The position numbers were made by a program, and so were the translations under genes. Positions 62,125 through 64,000 of a DNA stretch of 64,000 bases are shown here, piece after piece. This DNA is from Bradyrhizobium sp. Ce-3 (GTDB taxonomy: Bacteria > Pseudomonadota > Alphaproteobacteria > Rhizobiales > Xanthobacteraceae): positions 62,001-126,000 of the forward strand of contig NZ_BQUV01000003.1 in the NCBI RefSeq assembly GCF_022835695.1. Direction: 5' to 3'. Under the pieces are notes generated by a model that made no database searches, was not told the origin of the DNA, and saw nothing but the letters and a program-made list of their open reading frames with translations. The first letter of the stretch is position 1; each line of letters opens with the position of its first letter.

Positions 62125-63942
62125 GTGCCCCAACAAATGAGCACCGCAGCCGGGAATTCAATGCAGCCGCACAAGCAGGATCCGAAAACCTCGTTCACCA
62201 GCCAGCCGGGTCTGCTGGCGCCCGACACGACGGGAATGAATTTCTACCGGGCCGATCCGGCGCTGACCGATCTCCTGAAGCTGCATTTGCCCGAGGCATT
62301 GTTCCGCCACATCGAACCGCATCTCGACCGGCTCGGCGGACTGGCCGGCGGCACTCTCGACGAATGCGCGCGGCTTGCCGACCGGCATACGCCGGTGCTG
62401 CACCAGCGCGACAAGTTCGGCCGCGACGTGCAAACAATCGAATATCATCCGGCCTATCGCGAGATCGAGAAGGCCGCGTTCGGCGAGTTCGGCATTCACG
62501 CACTGTCGCTGCGCAAGGGCATCATGGGCTGGCCGGACAAATATCCCGTCGTGGCCAAGCATGCCTTCACCTTCCTGTTCAACCAGACCGAATTCGGCAT
62601 GGGCTGCCCGATCAACGTCACCGACGGCTGCGCCAAGCTGCTGGCGAATTTCGGCAGCGAGGCGCTGAAGGCGAAGTATCTCGACGGCCTGACCCAGACC
62701 GACATGAACAAGCTGACCCAGGGCGGCCAGTTCATGACCGAGAAGGAAGGCGGCTCCGACGTCGGCACGCTGACCACGCGCGCGGTGCAGGAGGGTGACC
62801 ACTGGCGTCTCTACGGCGAGAAGTGGTTCTGCTCGAATGCCGATGCCAAGGTGGTGATGCTGCTGGCGCGGCCGGAAGGCGCGGGGCCGGGAACCAAAGG
62901 CGTCGGCCTGTTCCTGATGCCGCGCTTCCTCGACGACGGGGCGCAGAATCATTACCGGATCGTGCGGCTGAAGGACAAGCTCGGCACCCGCTCGATGGCC
63001 TCGGGCGAGATCAAGTTCGACGGCGCGATCGCCTATGCGGTCGGCAAGCTCGACCGCGGCTTCGTGCAGATGGCCGAGATGGTGAACTCGTCGCGGCTGT
63101 CCAACGGCGTGAAGTCGACCGCGCTGATGCGCCGCGCCTGGCACGATGCGATCACGGTGGCGCGCGGTCGCGTCGTCTTCGGTCAGCGCATCATCGACCT
63201 GCCGCTGGCGCGGCGCCAGCTGATGAAGATCCTGCTGCCGACCGAGCAGGCGCTGTCGATGAGCTTCCTGACCGCCGACGCACTCGACCGCGCCGAGGCC
63301 GGAAGCCAGGATGCCGCGGCGCTGCTGCGCATTTTGACGCCGACGCTGAAATTCCGCGCCACCCGTGATGCGCGGAAGGTTTGCGGCGACGCGATGGAGA
63401 TGCGCGGCGGCATCGGCTACATCGAGGAATTCGTCACGCCGCGGCTGCTGCGCGACGCGCATCTCGGCTCGATCTGGGAGGGCACCGGCAACATCGTCGC
63501 GATCGATGCGCTGAAGCGCGCGGTCGGGCGCCATGGCGCCGACAACGCGCTCGCTGCCGATCTGCATGCGCGGCTCGACGACAGTCCGAACGTACCGCAG
63601 GCCTGGCGCAACCGGCTGCGCGATCTCAGCGGCCGCGCGATTGCGTTTGCGCGCGAGGTCGCAGGCCGCATCGACAATGAGGGCGACGCGCGCCGCGCCA
63701 CCAGCCTGCTCTATCATGTGGCGAGCGCGGTGGCGCTGGCGTGGGAGGGCGGACGCATCCACGAGATGCGCGGCGATGCGCGCCGGCTGCTGCTGTCGCG
63801 GATGGTGATCGACCATCGCGTGGCGCCTGGTGATCCGTTCCGGCTTGCGGAAAATACCGTTCAGCGCAGGATGACCGAACACCTGCTCGGTGATCGCGCC
63901 GTCGGCATGGCCGAGGTTGGCGAATTGCTCGTCGCAGCGTAG
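62125..63942 (+). CDS. Acyl-CoA dehydrogenase, AidB/long-insert type
   Basis: 605 residues from the GTG at 62125, which has a GGAGGAGG ribosome site six bases upstream; an ATG at 62137 is too far from it. The flavin region reads GGQFMTEKEGGSDVGTLTTRA, and the C-terminal helical part has AMEMRGGIGYIEEFVTPRLLRDAHLGSIWEGTGNIVAID. About 200 extra residues compared with short-chain enzymes place it near AidB and the FadE-type proteins. It may act on acyl-CoA esters in the same route as the crotonase. Confidence 0.9.
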   Translation: MPQQMSTAAGNSMQPHKQDPKTSFTSQPGLLAPDTTGMNFYRADPALTDLLKLHLPEALFRHIEPHLDRLGGLAGGTLDECARLADRHTPVLHQRDKFGRDVQTIEYHPAYREIEKAAFGEFGIHALSLRKGIMGWPDKYPVVAKHAFTFLFNQTEFGMGCPINVTDGCAKLLANFGSEALKAKYLDGLTQTDMNKLTQGGQFMTEKEGGSDVGTLTTRAVQEGDHWRLYGEKWFCSNADAKVVMLLARPEGAGPGTKGVGLFLMPRFLDDGAQNHYRIVRLKDKLGTRSMASGEIKFDGAIAYAVGKLDRGFVQMAEMVNSSRLSNGVKSTALMRRAWHDAITVARGRVVFGQRIIDLPLARRQLMKILLPTEQALSMSFLTADALDRAEAGSQDAAALLRILTPTLKFRATRDARKVCGDAMEMRGGIGYIEEFVTPRLLRDAHLGSIWEGTGNIVAIDALKRAVGRHGADNALAADLHARLDDSPNVPQAWRNRLRDLSGRAIAFAREVAGRIDNEGDARRATSLLYHVASAVALAWEGGRIHEMRGDARRLLLSRMVIDHRVAPGDPFRLAENTVQRRMTEHLLGDRAVGMAEVGELLVAA

Positions 63943-63995
63943 GCTGCGGCTCGAGCGAATTTTTCAAACAAGCAAAAACGTCAAGGGAGACCCCG

Positions 63996-64000
63996 ATGAA
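63996..64000 (+). CDS. Start of a gene cut by the window edge
   Basis: AAGGGAGA followed by ATGAA at the last bases has the spacing of a ribosome site and start codon, 53 bp after the acyl-CoA dehydrogenase stop. Nothing can be said of the product. Confidence 0.4.

Noticed and set aside
62158-63882. Minus-strand open frame of 574 codons opposite the acyl-CoA dehydrogenase
   Set aside because: Pure shadow of a well-supported gene; composition is dominated by Arg, Ala, His and Gly, and no domain is recognisable.

Overview
The window reads as chromosomal DNA of an alphaproteobacterium of the Bradyrhizobium/Rhodopseudomonas type. The evidence is high GC with strong third-position G/C bias, dense gene packing with many ATGA stop/start overlaps, many uptake and catabolic genes, and several families of extragenic palindromes typical of that group. 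I see no rRNA, tRNA, CRISPR array, transposase or integrase. The genus is an inference from style, not proven by a marker gene.

Left part (1-19.5 kb): a truncated thiamine-diphosphate enzyme with an SDR dehydrogenase, then a GNAT acetyltransferase, a second SDR and an EamA exporter. Two small genes lie at 5334-5510 (58 aa) and 5870-6010 (46 aa). At 6.1-13.0 kb two divergent operons flank a region with two near-identical palindromic operators. The left operon encodes a solute-binding protein, two dehydrogenases and a GntR regulator. The right operon encodes a carboxymuconolactone-decarboxylase-like protein, a fumarase/aspartase-superfamily lyase and an M29 aminopeptidase. A tandem GNAT protein, an amidohydrolase, an atypical metallo-beta-lactamase-fold protein, an epoxide-hydrolase-like enzyme and a two-gene ABC exporter follow.

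Middle part (19.7-49.1 kb): a complete Liv-type ABC importer with a CoA ligase. Next is a cell-surface module: a LapG-like cysteine protease, a 1385-residue FecR/VCBS-repeat protein with a type I secretion-like C-terminus, and a CHASE2 adenylate cyclase. Then comes a family-5 (Dpp/Opp-type) ABC importer whose operon has a near-perfect sigma-54 promoter and carries an amidase plus an AtzG-like small subunit between its two ATPase genes. This suggests nitrogen scavenging from an amide. A LysR regulator, a thioesterase and a type I secretion ATPase/HlyD pair close this part.

Right part (49.4-64 kb): a PncC/CinA-type deamidase, two tandem paralogous amidohydrolases with a Rieske protein, and a tricarballylate utilisation operon in the order tcuR-tcuC-tcuA-esterase-tcuB. 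The inserted exported esterase keeps the Ser-Glu-His residues of the esterase 713 family and could release tricarballylate from esters. After that are a DUF1127 protein, a GNAT protein with a clear intrinsic terminator, an enoyl-CoA hydratase, an SDR lacking the catalytic tyrosine, and an AidB-type acyl-CoA dehydrogenase. The last gene is cut off after its start codon.

The observations I rate highest are the esterase inside the tcu operon, the FecR/VCBS-LapG-CHASE2 module, the sigma-54 amidase/ABC operon, and the twin operator pair at 9.7 kb.
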